Origin: Methanococcoides burtonii DSM 6242
GTDB taxonomy: Archaea > Halobacteriota > Methanosarcinia > Methanosarcinales > Methanosarcinaceae
Reading direction: 5' to 3'
DNA length: 64,000 nt
Assembly: GCF_000013725.1 (NCBI RefSeq)
Contig: NC_007955.1
Location: forward strand, 2,139,579 to 2,203,578
Shown: positions 47,582 through 58,378 of the stretch, piece after piece
How the letters are laid out: every line of letters begins with the position of its first letter
Position numbering within the stretch: the stretch's first letter is position 1
Position numbers and translations under genes: made by a program
The notes under the pieces: model-generated
What the model was told of the DNA's origin: nothing
Databases searched by the model: none
Seen by the model: only the letters and a program-made list of their open reading frames with translations

Positions 47582-48670
47582 TCACCACTCCCCATTAAAA
47601 TGATCTTCGATCCGCATTATGCCTTTGCTGCGAACCTCTTCTGTACTCTCAATGTCCTTGCCCCTTGAGATGAGTGTGAACACATCGTTCTCTCCACTTG
47701 AATGGAATATCTCAAGGTTCTCTTCCTCATGGAATAATTCGTATCGCTCACCCATGGAAAGTATGTGCTCTCCCACAGGTATCAATCCTGAACTATCCCA
47801 TTTCAGATGTTCGAATATACAATAACTTTTCTCAGGCGCCCTTTCTATCTCGGTCACGCCTTCGGTGAACGCCTGCATAAGTAATGCGACAAGGTTCATC
47901 CCACTTGAATGGTATACAACAATAGGTGTCTGGCTTGGGAAACGTGCATCTATCTCAAGGATCTTCAATCCTTTTTCAGAAACAATGGCTTCCACATCCA
48001 TGATACCTTTAAGGTTGAGTCCTTGAGCAAGTCTGTATGATATTTCCCTGAACTTCGGATCATGCTCTACCGGGGTTATCATGTGACAGTCATATGTATC
48101 ATCGATATGCACTTTTGTTTCCTTCACGACTGCAAAATGTTTGCCATCCCCGATTACTTCAAGTGAGATCACATTGCCTTCAAGGTACTCCTCAACAAGC
48201 ATATTCGGTCCGACATCGGCAAGTTCGCTATCATCATAGATTATGTGTGTGCCAATGCTACTGCTCTCACAGGGTGGTTTTACAAAATAAGGTGGTTGCG
48301 AAGGTCTGTCGCCAGGGGTAGGTATGTCGATGGAAGTAAAATATTCCTTTGAGCGTTTCTTATCCATGCTGATATGGTACGCATCAAAATCAAAAAGAAC
48401 AGGGCAATCAAGCTTGTTGCTGATGTCCCTTATAAAGTTCAGTGTATCAAGGTTCTCATTTACCGGGATAATGGCATCGACATTCTTTGATATTTCGATG
48501 AACCTTTCCGGTTCTTCAGTTATGTCAAAGCAGAACAGCTCATCAACAACATTGCGAATAAGGGGTTTCCTGTTCTTGTCTATCAGAACAACTCCCATTC
48601 CCGCTTTCTTCGCAAGATAGGTCACTTCGAATCCCTGAAGTTTCCCTCCTATAAGACATACTGTCGTCAT
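47582..48670 (-). CDS. pylC: Pyrrolysine biosynthesis ligase PylC
   Basis: The 362-residue ATP-grasp ligase joins 3-methylornithine to the epsilon-amine of lysine. The N-terminal CLIGGKLQGFEVTYLAK and ATP-grasp signatures (YFVKPPCESSSIGTH, EIDARFPSQTP) are clear. It follows pylB with one base between. Confidence 0.94.
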   Translation of the reverse strand: MTTVCLIGGKLQGFEVTYLAKKAGMGVVLIDKNRKPLIRNVVDELFCFDITEEPERFIEISKNVDAIIPVNENLDTLNFIRDISNKLDCPVLFDFDAYHISMDKKRSKEYFTSIDIPTPGDRPSQPPYFVKPPCESSSIGTHIIYDDSELADVGPNMLVEEYLEGNVISLEVIGDGKHFAVVKETKVHIDDTYDCHMITPVEHDPKFREISYRLAQGLNLKGIMDVEAIVSEKGLKILEIDARFPSQTPIVVYHSSGMNLVALLMQAFTEGVTEIERAPEKSYCIFEHLKWDSSGLIPVGEHILSMGERYELFHEEENLEIFHSSGENDVFTLISRGKDIESTEEVRSKGIMRIEDHFNGEW

Positions 48671-48671
48671 C

Positions 48672-49724
48672 CTATTGCCCCAACAACTTCTCGAAATCGC
48701 TTTGTTTAGCAGGTTCCATTCCCATTGTCTTCAGTCGGTAGATAACGCTCTTAACATCCCTGTCCCTCTCAGCATGTTCTCTGTCATAGTTCACAACACC
48801 TTCAAGTGCTGAATTGGATGAGATTATGGAGGTGACCACATTGGCACCGGAGTTTAGCCTGTGCACCATTCCGTCAATACCTTCAAGGTCAAGTGATGCC
48901 GGAATGAGTAGGTTTGGATACATCAATCGAAGTATTGAGATCATCCTGAGTTCCGCTTCACTTCCCTCAACATCTTTTCCTTCCAGAGGTGTGCCTTTTT
49001 GAGGCAAAAATGTCATGACCCTTACCATATCGGGATTGGATGTTCCAAGTCCTCTCAGTGAGATAAGTGTGGATTCTATATCCGGTTCCACTGCTGTTAG
49101 GATCCCATCTTCAACAAGATAACCTATCCTTTTTGCATGGTTCCTGGAGTTGATCCTTTCCTCAAAGGATTGTTCAACCCTCAGCTTTCCAAAAAGCTCC
49201 TTGTCATAGGTCTCCTGGTATAGTGCAAGGAAGTTTGCCCCGTTCTCCTTCAACAGCATAAGGGTCTCATTATCAACAACTCCCGGGGATATCATTATTG
49301 GTTTTCCCACTTCTTCCTTCACTGTTCTGACAAGTTCTGCCAGACGTTCAGGATTGTTATGGAAATAGGGGTCCTCTCCCATGGTGAGGTCTACCATGTG
49401 TATCTCTTCTGTCTTGAGGACCTGGCATATCTTCTTTATGTCCTCAAGTGTCAGGCGATACCTCTCGATGTCATTCTCACGGTTGTAATAACAGAAAGCG
49501 CAATTGTTCTTGCAGTGTGTGGAAAAGTACACGAAACTGTACATGAACACTTTGTTCCCAAAGAAATTATCCCGTATGTGGCGTGCCACATAATGCAGTT
49601 TTTCCATATCATCAGGATCGCTTATCTGAAGCATTGCCCTGATGTTCTCATCGGAAACCTCTGATCCGGTAATTATCTGCTCAGCATAGTCTTCCAGATC
49701 ATTTTGGTCCATTTTCTCAAACAA
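48672..49724 (-). CDS. pylB: Methylornithine synthase PylB (radical SAM)
   Basis: The 350-residue radical SAM mutase turns lysine into 3-methylornithine. The cluster motif is CKNNCAFC (Cys-x3-Cys-x2-Cys). The start is most likely TTG at 49724, giving MFEKMDQNDLEDY, like known PylB N-termini. GAGGTGA lies five bases upstream. The longer frame to 49784 would overlap pylS and is not expected. Confidence 0.92.
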   Translation of the reverse strand: MFEKMDQNDLEDYAEQIITGSEVSDENIRAMLQISDPDDMEKLHYVARHIRDNFFGNKVFMYSFVYFSTHCKNNCAFCYYNRENDIERYRLTLEDIKKICQVLKTEEIHMVDLTMGEDPYFHNNPERLAELVRTVKEEVGKPIMISPGVVDNETLMLLKENGANFLALYQETYDKELFGKLRVEQSFEERINSRNHAKRIGYLVEDGILTAVEPDIESTLISLRGLGTSNPDMVRVMTFLPQKGTPLEGKDVEGSEAELRMISILRLMYPNLLIPASLDLEGIDGMVHRLNSGANVVTSIISSNSALEGVVNYDREHAERDRDVKSVIYRLKTMGMEPAKQSDFEKLLGQ

Positions 49725-49734
49725 GATGTTCACC

Positions 49735-50997
<1,263 letters not shown>

Positions 50998-51097
50998 CTA
51001 TTGCGAAACACTTCATTCTATCATTTTCCTTTTTAAAAATTGATGGACATCCATCATTATGAATATAATAATGTCCTAATGGAAAGCCATGTCCATT

Positions 51098-51169
51098 TGG
51101 CGGAAACTCCGGGAATCTAACCCGGCTGAAAGGATTTAGAGTCCGTTCGATCTACATGATCAAGTCTCC
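51098..51169 (-). tRNA. pylT: tRNA-Pyl (CUA anticodon)
   Basis: The 72-nt gene reads GGAGACTTGATCATGTAGAT at its 5' end and ends GTTTCCGCCA with encoded CCA. It has the special features of tRNA-Pyl: one base between acceptor and D stems, a short D loop, the CUA anticodon in GGACTCTAAATCC and a six-pair anticodon stem. The stem contains a C-U mismatch at its third pair, where M. barkeri has U-G. It reads UAG as pyrrolysine. Confidence 0.95.
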
Positions 51170-51494
51170 ATGTAGTTATGGGAAATCGGCTTTCCTGACA
51201 TCTAATGGTGAACAGCCTGTATGGTCATACATGTGCCACCACGTTTGCAGTATCTTTGATAGATACAGTCCGTATTTAAGAATTTCGGGTTAATTGATAG
51301 ACATAACTTATAATATTGTCTATGGTGCAGTTCTCGTGATGATCATATGTTGAAATGGAATGAATGGTTGATGTGTCATATGTTATCGTTTTTGTTCATC
51401 TCTCATGCGGCTGTTCTATTTGCTTGTCATTTTTCCTAAAGTAAACTTTACATAACTTAATATATGTTTTCTTCCTATCTTTGCACGATAAAGC
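51170..51494. promoter_or_regulatory. Divergent promoter region of pylT and cobD1
   Basis: On the minus strand TTAAATAC near 51270-51277 may be the TATA box of pylT. On the + strand ACTTAATATATG near 51456-51467 is the TATA box of cobD1; the same ACTTAATATAT motif precedes cobD2 (near 53809), so the two copies probably share regulation. No riboswitch-like structure is evident. Confidence 0.5.
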
Positions 51495-52997
51495 GTGGCG
51501 ATGAATGTGGACGATAAAATCAATTTACCTCTCAAAAAGCACATAATCGGTCTTGTGCCTGCATCTCATGGTGGTCTTGTTCGCAAGGCTTCACAGGAAT
51601 ACGGGATAGCTGAATCTGACCTTATCGATATGAGTGCAAACCTCAATCCTTATGGCAGTCCCTTTGATCATCCTGAATACTGTCTTGACCTCAAGGCACT
51701 TTTTATCAGTGCAAGGGGCGGTATGCACAATTATCCTGACAATCGGTATCTCGAATACAGGGAAGCTGCAGCTGGGTTCCTTGGTGATGGGATAAGCGCC
51801 GATAACATCATACCCGGAAATGGATCATGTGAGACTATTCGTCTTGTTGCAGAATGCATGATCAATAGCGGTGATGTTGTAGTTATTCCGCAGCCAACTT
51901 TCGATGAATATGAGCAGCAGTGCAGGATAATGGGTGCCAGTATCCGTTATTTTGAGCATGACGGCTTGATGGATATTACCGACGAGGCACTAAAGGATGT
52001 AAAGATCCTTTTCGTATGCAATCCAAATAATCCTACTGGCAAATTATTTTCAAGGGATTCGATCCTTGAACTTGCTAAAAGGTGTGAGATGAACTCCACC
52101 CTATTGTTCGTTGATGAGGCGTTCAGTGAACTTGCCGATCCGACCCAGAGTGTTGCGGACGTAGCGGCCACTAATAACTATTTATTTGTCCTCCGTTCCC
52201 TTACCAAGAACTTTGCTATTCCTGGTATACGTCTGGGTTTTGGTGTTGCGTCCCTGGAGATGGCAAAAGCACTCAATACTGCCCGGCTATCGTGGAATCT
52301 GGGCTCAGTGCCTGATGTTGTAGGTGCTGCTCTGTTGAACATGGAGGGCGGTTGCTACAGTAAATATCTCGTAAAATCTCGTAAAATGATCGCAGAAGAG
52401 CGGGAATATCTGACTGAACGCCTGTCCGGGATATATGGGTTCGAACCGCTTCCAAGTGCTGTCAATTATGTTCTTGTAGATATAAGGGAACTTCTTATGG
52501 ATTCCCAGGAGCTGACCTCCCGTCTTGCTTCCCATGGCATCCTTGTGAGGGATTGCAGTTCCTTCTACCTGCTTGACAATGATTACATCAGGATAGCGGT
52601 TCGCACAAGGGAGGAGACGGATCGTCTCATACAGGCCATAGGTGATGTCCTTACTGAGGCTGGCAAGGATTATGCAGAGGAACGCCTGAAAGAGACCATC
52701 GAGAGTGCTGAGTCTGGCATGCCTGCTTGCAGAAATACGTGTGAGTATTACCCCTGTCATTTCAGCGGTCAGGATTGTACGTTCTGTTTCTGTCCTTTCT
52801 ACCCCTGCGAAGATCCTAAAACAGGAGGTTGCTGGATCGAAAGTACTACGGGTAGTGAAGTTTGGAGTTGTGAAAAATGCAACATATTGCATAAACCTGA
52901 AGTTGTTCAAGAGGTTCTCCACATTCTCATGAGTGACAGCGATACCGAGCATAACCTAAAAGTATCTTGGGAAAAGGCAATAGTGCCTCATCTCTGA
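51495..52997 (+). CDS. cobD: CobD-type threonine-phosphate decarboxylase with Cys-rich C-terminal domain, copy 1
   Basis: The 500-residue PLP enzyme makes aminopropanol phosphate, part of the lower loop of cobalamin. The aminotransferase fold has the PLP lysine in RSLTKNFAIPGIRLGFG and the NPNNPTG loop. After residue 410 a domain of about 80 residues follows with ten-plus cysteines (CEYYPC, CTFCFCPFYPC, CEKC), as found in methanogen CobD. GTG 51495 or ATG 51501 can start. A paralog of the same layout is at 53848-55344. Confidence 0.9.
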   Translation: MAMNVDDKINLPLKKHIIGLVPASHGGLVRKASQEYGIAESDLIDMSANLNPYGSPFDHPEYCLDLKALFISARGGMHNYPDNRYLEYREAAAGFLGDGISADNIIPGNGSCETIRLVAECMINSGDVVVIPQPTFDEYEQQCRIMGASIRYFEHDGLMDITDEALKDVKILFVCNPNNPTGKLFSRDSILELAKRCEMNSTLLFVDEAFSELADPTQSVADVAATNNYLFVLRSLTKNFAIPGIRLGFGVASLEMAKALNTARLSWNLGSVPDVVGAALLNMEGGCYSKYLVKSRKMIAEEREYLTERLSGIYGFEPLPSAVNYVLVDIRELLMDSQELTSRLASHGILVRDCSSFYLLDNDYIRIAVRTREETDRLIQAIGDVLTEAGKDYAEERLKETIESAESGMPACRNTCEYYPCHFSGQDCTFCFCPFYPCEDPKTGGCWIESTTGSEVWSCEKCNILHKPEVVQEVLHILMSDSDTEHNLKVSWEKAIVPHL

Positions 52998-53068
52998 TGT
53001 GTGTGTAGTGTTCTAAGCGCCGATGTCTTTAGATACCGGTCCCATATTTTTGATGTTGGAGGACTAAA

Positions 53069-53683
53069 ATGGATGCTATTATTATGGCAGGCGGTCTTGC
53101 CCAGAGGCTTGGTGCAGAGGAAAAAGCATGTGTGATGCTTATCGACAGGCCACTTATCAGTTATCTTCTTGACTCGCTTATTGATGCAGAACACATTGAA
53201 CGTGTTTTTGTTCAGACCTCACCATATTCACCGGAAACAGAATCGTGTGTCAGAGGATATTATGGCAATGATGTTCTCATTCTCCGGACCCCTGGTGATA
53301 ATTATGTTGGAGATATGATAAAAGCTGTCAAAGATGCTGGTAGTATCGGTCCTGTCATGATATTGATGCCGGACCTCCCTCTGGTAGAATCCGAACACAT
53401 TGATGCCATCGTTGAAAGCTATGAGCGATGTTCCATTCCGGCAATGTCCGTTTATGCCCCAATTGGGCTTTTCCGGGAATTGGGTTTGCGCCCGGGCACA
53501 GTGTTCAACAAGAACGGTGAAATGCTGGTCCCTGTGGGGATAAATGTCCTCGATTCCGGTAAGATCGAAGAGGAACAGGTAGATTTTGATCATCTGATCA
53601 ATATTCCTGAAGTTGCGATTAATGTGGACTCGATCGTTGAACTGGCAAAATGTAAGGAATTGCTATTGGCCAGAATTTCATAA
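53069..53683 (+). CDS. cobY: GTP:adenosylcobinamide-phosphate guanylyltransferase CobY, copy 1
   Basis: The 204-residue nucleotidyltransferase activates adenosylcobinamide phosphate with GTP. The N-terminus MDAIIMAGGLAQRLGAEEKA is the classic binding motif. GGAGG precedes ATG 53069. It follows cobD1, and a second copy lies at 57743-58363. Confidence 0.92.
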   Translation: MDAIIMAGGLAQRLGAEEKACVMLIDRPLISYLLDSLIDAEHIERVFVQTSPYSPETESCVRGYYGNDVLILRTPGDNYVGDMIKAVKDAGSIGPVMILMPDLPLVESEHIDAIVESYERCSIPAMSVYAPIGLFRELGLRPGTVFNKNGEMLVPVGINVLDSGKIEEEQVDFDHLINIPEVAINVDSIVELAKCKELLLARIS

Positions 53684-53687
53684 AGGG

Positions 53688-53722
53688 ATATAATCAAATC
53701 AACCTGATTATCTTTTTTTATT
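53688..53722 (+). terminator. Hairpin and T-run after cobY1
   Basis: ATAATCA and TGATTAT (53691-53711) form a stem followed by TTTTTTT. It separates cobY1 from the promoter of cobD2. Confidence 0.55.
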
Positions 53723-53847
53723 ATTTTATTTATAATGTTACCTTTTTATGTTCGCAGCATTGGTTTTAATTCAATTATGAATTCCCTTAAAGAAAGTTAA
53801 ATTGAATAACTTAATATATTTTCAGTTCTTTTCATTATTCGATCAGC

Positions 53848-55344
53848 GTGTCACAAAAAAAAGAACTCCCTCTCAAAGAAAACATTATAGAATTGGCCTG
53901 TCCCTCACATGGCGGACTTATTCGTGAAATGGCTGACAAGTACGGCATCCCTGTATCGGAGATGCTGGACTTGAGTGCCAGCCTTAACCCCCTCGGAAGT
54001 CCCTTCGACCATCCTTTAGGCGGGCTTGACCTTGACCGCTTGCTAGAGCATGCCATGGAACGATTTGGGCAATATCCTGATAACCGTTATCTTGAATTTA
54101 GAAAGGCTGCTGTTCGTTTTCTGGACAACGGGCTGTCTGTAGATAACATAGTTCCTGGCAATGGTTCCTGTGAGATCATCAGGCTTGTGGCAGAGTCAAT
54201 AGTGGATCAGGGCGATATTGTACTGATACCTCACCCTACGTTCACGGAATATGAACAACAATGCAACGTAGCAGGTGCTGATGTTCGTTACATAGGACAG
54301 GATGATATCTTTGATCTCTCCGACGATGTGCTTGGGAGCGCAAAGATCCTTTTCGTATGTAATCCGAACAACCCTACCGGTAAGCTCCATAAAAGGGAGG
54401 ATATTCTGTCACTGGTAAAAAGATGTGTCAGCAATAACACCCTCCTGTTCGTCGATGAGGCCTTCATCGAACTTGCTGATGATCCTTCACAAACGATCAC
54501 TGATACTGTGGTCGATAATGATCATCTTTTCATCCTTCGCTCTCTTACTAAGGACTTTGCCATACCAGGTGTTCGTCTCGGGTTCGGTGTGGCTTCAAAA
54601 ACAATTGCAAATACATTGAACACTGCAAGACTTTCGTGGAACCTCGGTTCCATTCCCGAGGAGATCGGAATAGCAATGCTTAACATGGATGGTGGCTGCA
54701 ACAGCCCTTATCTTGTGGCATCGCGTAAGGCAATTGAAAATGATCGTAATTATCTTACTGAGCGCATTTCAAGGATACGCAAGTTCAAACCCCTTCCAAG
54801 CACTGTGAACTATATCCTTGTTGATATCAGCGCCTCTTCCCTTGATTCTGTTGAACTCACGCAGCGGCTGGCTGCACATGGGGTGCTTATAAGGGATTGC
54901 AGTTCTTTCCCTTCCATGGGTGAAGACTTTGTCCGTATCGCTGTCCGTCCAAAAGAGGAGACTGACATACTTTCACAGGCAATAGGAAAGGTCGTTGTTG
55001 AAAAAGCAAGAGAGGATGCGAAAGCTGATCTTGTTTCAATGCTTGAAAGTGGGGATGCGGTTCCTTGTGGTGGGAATCTTGATTGCCCTTATTACCCATG
55101 TCACAGTTGTGAGGATCAGGACTGCACCTTATGCTTCTGTCCGTTCTATAGGTGTGAGGATGAACGTACTGGGGGCAAGTGGGTCGACCGTTCCAGTGGC
55201 GGCAAGGTCTGGAGCTGTGAAGATTGTGTTCTCGTTCATGATAAGGATGTTGTAAAAGAGCTTCTCGATGTACTTTCAGAGGATGAGGATATGGACCGTA
55301 ATTTGAAAAAAGCGTGGGATAAGGTGCTGGAGCCTCGTTTATGA
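53848..55344 (+). CDS. cobD: CobD-type threonine-phosphate decarboxylase with Cys-rich C-terminal domain, copy 2
   Basis: The 498-residue protein is a full-length paralog of 51495-52997 with the same PLP lysine (RSLTKDFAIPGVRLGFG) and Cys-rich tail (CPYYPC, CTLCFCPFYRC, CEDC). GTG 53848 is the start, close to the promoter, so the mRNA may have almost no leader. It overlaps cbiB by four bases (ATGA) and heads the cobD-cbiB-cobZ-cobS-cobY operon. Confidence 0.9.
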   Translation: MSQKKELPLKENIIELACPSHGGLIREMADKYGIPVSEMLDLSASLNPLGSPFDHPLGGLDLDRLLEHAMERFGQYPDNRYLEFRKAAVRFLDNGLSVDNIVPGNGSCEIIRLVAESIVDQGDIVLIPHPTFTEYEQQCNVAGADVRYIGQDDIFDLSDDVLGSAKILFVCNPNNPTGKLHKREDILSLVKRCVSNNTLLFVDEAFIELADDPSQTITDTVVDNDHLFILRSLTKDFAIPGVRLGFGVASKTIANTLNTARLSWNLGSIPEEIGIAMLNMDGGCNSPYLVASRKAIENDRNYLTERISRIRKFKPLPSTVNYILVDISASSLDSVELTQRLAAHGVLIRDCSSFPSMGEDFVRIAVRPKEETDILSQAIGKVVVEKAREDAKADLVSMLESGDAVPCGGNLDCPYYPCHSCEDQDCTLCFCPFYRCEDERTGGKWVDRSSGGKVWSCEDCVLVHDKDVVKELLDVLSEDEDMDRNLKKAWDKVLEPRL

Positions 55345-56336
55345 TCGAACCTTTCCTGCCTGATGCGGAGCATCTGATATTCGTTCTCATTCTGGCAACA
55401 GGGTTTGATCTGTTGATAGGTGAGCCGCCCACAGCATTGCACCCGGTGGTCTGGATAGGCAATCTTATTGGATTCTTCAAGAAAAAAGTGCCAGCCACAC
55501 ATAAAAAAACATATGGTGTAGTATTTGCTCTCATTGTTATCTTATTTGCAGCTTCTATAGCTTATGTTGTGCTTCTTATCGCAAATCTATCGTTCATTCC
55601 GGAATTCGTAGTGCTTCTCATTGAGGCCTATTTCCTGAAATCCACGTTCGCCATTCGCAGATTACTGGAAGCTGCAATGGAAGTCTATGGTGAACTGGTA
55701 AAAGGTGATCTTGTATCTGCACGTAAAAAGCTTTCAATGTATGTGAGCAGGGATACTTCACAGTTAACCGAAGGACAGGTGTCCTCTTCTGTCATTGAGA
55801 CCTGCTCCGAGAACTTTGTTGACGGGATATTGAGCCCGTTGTTCTACTATGTGATATTCGGCCCTTACGGCCTTATAGGTGCTTATATCTTCAAAGCGGT
55901 AAGTACGCTTGATTCAATGGTGGGCTACATGAATGAGAAATACAGGGAAATTGGTTATTTCTCAGCAAAGACCGATGATGTGCTTAACTGGATACCTGCA
56001 CGTATATGTGTGGTGTTCATCATGGCAGGTTCTTTCCTTTCAAGTGTTCTTTTAAAGAGCAAAGGACTGGACCATATGGGTGCTTTCAGGTGTGCATCAA
56101 CAGATTGCATGACAACGCCTTCTCCTAATTCCGGCTATCCGATGGCGGCAATTGCAGGGACTCTTGGTGTCCGGCTTGAGAAACCCAATACATATGTTAT
56201 CGGTAAGAACCTCTCATTGCCAAAGACAGAAGATATTAAAAAGGCAGCAGAAGTTATCGGTATGTCTTCAATATTTGTTGTAATAATATTTGTAGCTTTA
56301 ATCTATATAATATCGAATTTAATCAACTATCTATAA
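55341..56336 (+). CDS. cbiB: Adenosylcobinamide-phosphate synthase CbiB
   Basis: The 331-residue membrane enzyme attaches aminopropanol phosphate to adenosylcobyric acid. The family motifs GEPPTALHPVVWIGNLIG near residue 28, ENFVDGILSPLFY and SPNSGYPMAAIAG are present, with about five helices. Its substrate comes from the CobD encoded just before. Confidence 0.94.
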   Translation: MIEPFLPDAEHLIFVLILATGFDLLIGEPPTALHPVVWIGNLIGFFKKKVPATHKKTYGVVFALIVILFAASIAYVVLLIANLSFIPEFVVLLIEAYFLKSTFAIRRLLEAAMEVYGELVKGDLVSARKKLSMYVSRDTSQLTEGQVSSSVIETCSENFVDGILSPLFYYVIFGPYGLIGAYIFKAVSTLDSMVGYMNEKYREIGYFSAKTDDVLNWIPARICVVFIMAGSFLSSVLLKSKGLDHMGAFRCASTDCMTTPSPNSGYPMAAIAGTLGVRLEKPNTYVIGKNLSLPKTEDIKKAAEVIGMSSIFVVIIFVALIYIISNLINYL

Positions 56337-56358
56337 TTGAACCTTGTAAGTGATAATT

Positions 56359-56946
56359 ATGAAATTGTCAGATATAAACTCTCAGGATCTCAAAAAAGAC
56401 CAACCAAAGGAATTGGAAGGCGATATTGATCATAATATCATCGAAATACTGGAAGAAGAAGGTATCACCGTGGATATGCTTGTTGATACTGCTCTTGAGC
56501 TTTATGCTCCTCATCCCGGGCTTGAGACCCGTGAGATTGCAGAGGAACGCTTCAGGAGGGAACTGTATATCGCTATCTCCGATGCTAATCTGTGTCTTCT
56601 GATATATTCTGGCATATTGCTGGAGCGGGAAGGTGAAAAAGGCAAACTTCCGAATATCAGCAGAAGTTCCTATGAGATGGATTTGACGTTCATCATTGCC
56701 GATGAGGTCATTGGAATGAGCATTGCTAAATATATCAGTGGGGATAAGGGTATTTTCGAGTTTGTGAGGTTCGACAAACAAAAACCTGGTATTCTTTCAA
56801 AACTGGGGCCTTTCATGGATGATGTCATTGGAGGTCTTATTGGTGGTGTTTCTGCCAACATGTACACAAGGGGCATGGCAGAAGCGGCTGAAAATGAAAG
56901 GAAACCAAAGAAGAATCTCAATAACAGTGGGGCGATTGCAGGATGA
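56359..56946 (+). CDS. cobZ: Alpha-ribazole phosphatase CobZ (PgpA-like)
   Basis: This 195-residue protein is the archaeal CobZ, which removes the phosphate from alpha-ribazole phosphate. It has the PgpA-like core DEVIGMSIAKYISG and a C-terminal glycine-rich helix (DDVIGGLIGGVSANM). ATG 56359 is preferred; a GTG at 56350 adds three residues. The stop overlaps the cobS start (ATGA). Confidence 0.88.
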   Translation: MKLSDINSQDLKKDQPKELEGDIDHNIIEILEEEGITVDMLVDTALELYAPHPGLETREIAEERFRRELYIAISDANLCLLIYSGILLEREGEKGKLPNISRSSYEMDLTFIIADEVIGMSIAKYISGDKGIFEFVRFDKQKPGILSKLGPFMDDVIGGLIGGVSANMYTRGMAEAAENERKPKKNLNNSGAIAG

Positions 56947-57758
56947 GCGGCTTTTTACTTGCCCTTAGAACAACCTTTGGTTTCCTTTCCACAATACCTG
57001 TGGGTATGTCTATGGAAGGGCTTGATGAACTTGTAAAGCGCAGTTATCTCCAGACCTTTGCAGGCATTGTCCTTGGGTCTATGATAGGCATTTTTGCATA
57101 TTTGACCGAATCTTTCCTCCCTTCGACCATAAGCGCTGTACTGATAATGGTGTTCATCTATTATATTACAGGATTGAACCACCTTGATGGTCTGGGTGAT
57201 TTTGGCGATGGCGCGACAGCACATGGTTCTTTGGAAAAGAAGGTCAATGCCCTTAAAGACATGTCTCTTGGTATCGGGGGAGTCAGTTATACGGTTTTGG
57301 CATTGATCGCCTTGTATGCATCGATATCTTCCCTGCAGGCAGAGGTCTTGTTCTTCTCGGACAATGCTGCACTCATCATTGCCATTTCTCTCCTTATAGC
57401 TGAGATCGGTGCAAAACAGGCTATGCTGACCGTGGCTGCGTTCGGCAAGCCTATCCATGAAGGGCTTGGTTCCATGATAATCAATAACACTACATTTCCA
57501 AGATATGCTGTATCCTTTGTACTTGGTGCATTGGTATGTGTGCTGGCATTTGGAACCCTTGGTATCATAGGTTATATCTCTGCAATTGTTACAGCTTTTG
57601 TAATATTGAATATCTCCATCCGCCATTTCAAGGGTATAAATGGGGATTGTATAGGTACTTCTAATGAAATTGCAAGGATCATCGTATTGATGGTGCTTAC
57701 AGTTGCTATCACTGCGGTCAATAATGGTTACGGGGGTCTCTTTTGGACGCCGTTATAA
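56943..57758 (+). CDS. cobS: Cobalamin synthase CobS
   Basis: The 271-residue membrane protein joins alpha-ribazole to adenosylcobinamide-GDP, the last step of cobalamin assembly. The motif GLNHLDGLGDFGDGATAHG lies near residue 78, with about seven helices. It overlaps cobZ by four bases and cobY2 by 16. Confidence 0.94.
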   Translation: MSGFLLALRTTFGFLSTIPVGMSMEGLDELVKRSYLQTFAGIVLGSMIGIFAYLTESFLPSTISAVLIMVFIYYITGLNHLDGLGDFGDGATAHGSLEKKVNALKDMSLGIGGVSYTVLALIALYASISSLQAEVLFFSDNAALIIAISLLIAEIGAKQAMLTVAAFGKPIHEGLGSMIINNTTFPRYAVSFVLGALVCVLAFGTLGIIGYISAIVTAFVILNISIRHFKGINGDCIGTSNEIARIIVLMVLTVAITAVNNGYGGLFWTPL

Positions 57759-58363
57759 TGGCCGGTGGCCAGGGACTTCGGCTCGGTATGGGTGAAAAGC
57801 CATGTGTCGAGCTTCTCGGTAAGCCTCTCATAAGTTATGTGATCGATTCGCTTGAGAGGTCCTCTTACATTGAACGTATATTTGTGGCGGTCTCCCCCTC
57901 AACCCCTGCTACTGAAGAACTTGTGAATGAAAAATATGGGGACCACATCCAGGCGATCTATACCAATGGTGACAATTACGTGGGTGACATGGTATATGCA
58001 GTTGAGAGCTCCAATATTCAGGAACCTGTTATGATAATCATGTCTGATCTGCCAATGGTGACTCCGAAATTGATCGATTCCATCATTGAGGCCTATCGGG
58101 ATTGTGGTAGTTCTTCGATGTCTGTTTTTGTCCCTATCTCTCTTTGTAAAAAAGTTGGTATCCGGCCGGATACTGTATTTAATTGGAAGGGAAACCTTAT
58201 TGTGCCTGCAGGCATTAATATTCTCGATGGTAAATTCATTAACGAGGAGCAGGAATATCACAATTACATACTGGATGATCCTGAGGTCGCATTGAACATC
58301 AATACGGTGGATGATATGAAGCAATGTGAAGATCTCCTTATGAAAAATTTGTTCTCTAATTGA
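57743..58363 (+). CDS. cobY: GTP:adenosylcobinamide-phosphate guanylyltransferase CobY, copy 2
   Basis: The 206-residue paralog of 53069-53683 has the motif MDAVIMAGGQGLRLGMGEKP. The TTG start at 57743, inside the cobS end, is supported by the paralog N-terminus; ATG 57758 would lose five residues. It makes the GDP-activated substrate for CobS. Confidence 0.92.
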   Translation: MDAVIMAGGQGLRLGMGEKPCVELLGKPLISYVIDSLERSSYIERIFVAVSPSTPATEELVNEKYGDHIQAIYTNGDNYVGDMVYAVESSNIQEPVMIIMSDLPMVTPKLIDSIIEAYRDCGSSSMSVFVPISLCKKVGIRPDTVFNWKGNLIVPAGINILDGKFINEEQEYHNYILDDPEVALNINTVDDMKQCEDLLMKNLFSN

Positions 58364-58378
58364 TCAGGGCGGTGTCAT

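Noticed and set aside
51170-51494. Cobalamin riboswitch upstream of cobD1
   Set aside because: No B12-box-like sequence or long structured leader is visible, and the TATA box leaves almost no leader before the start.
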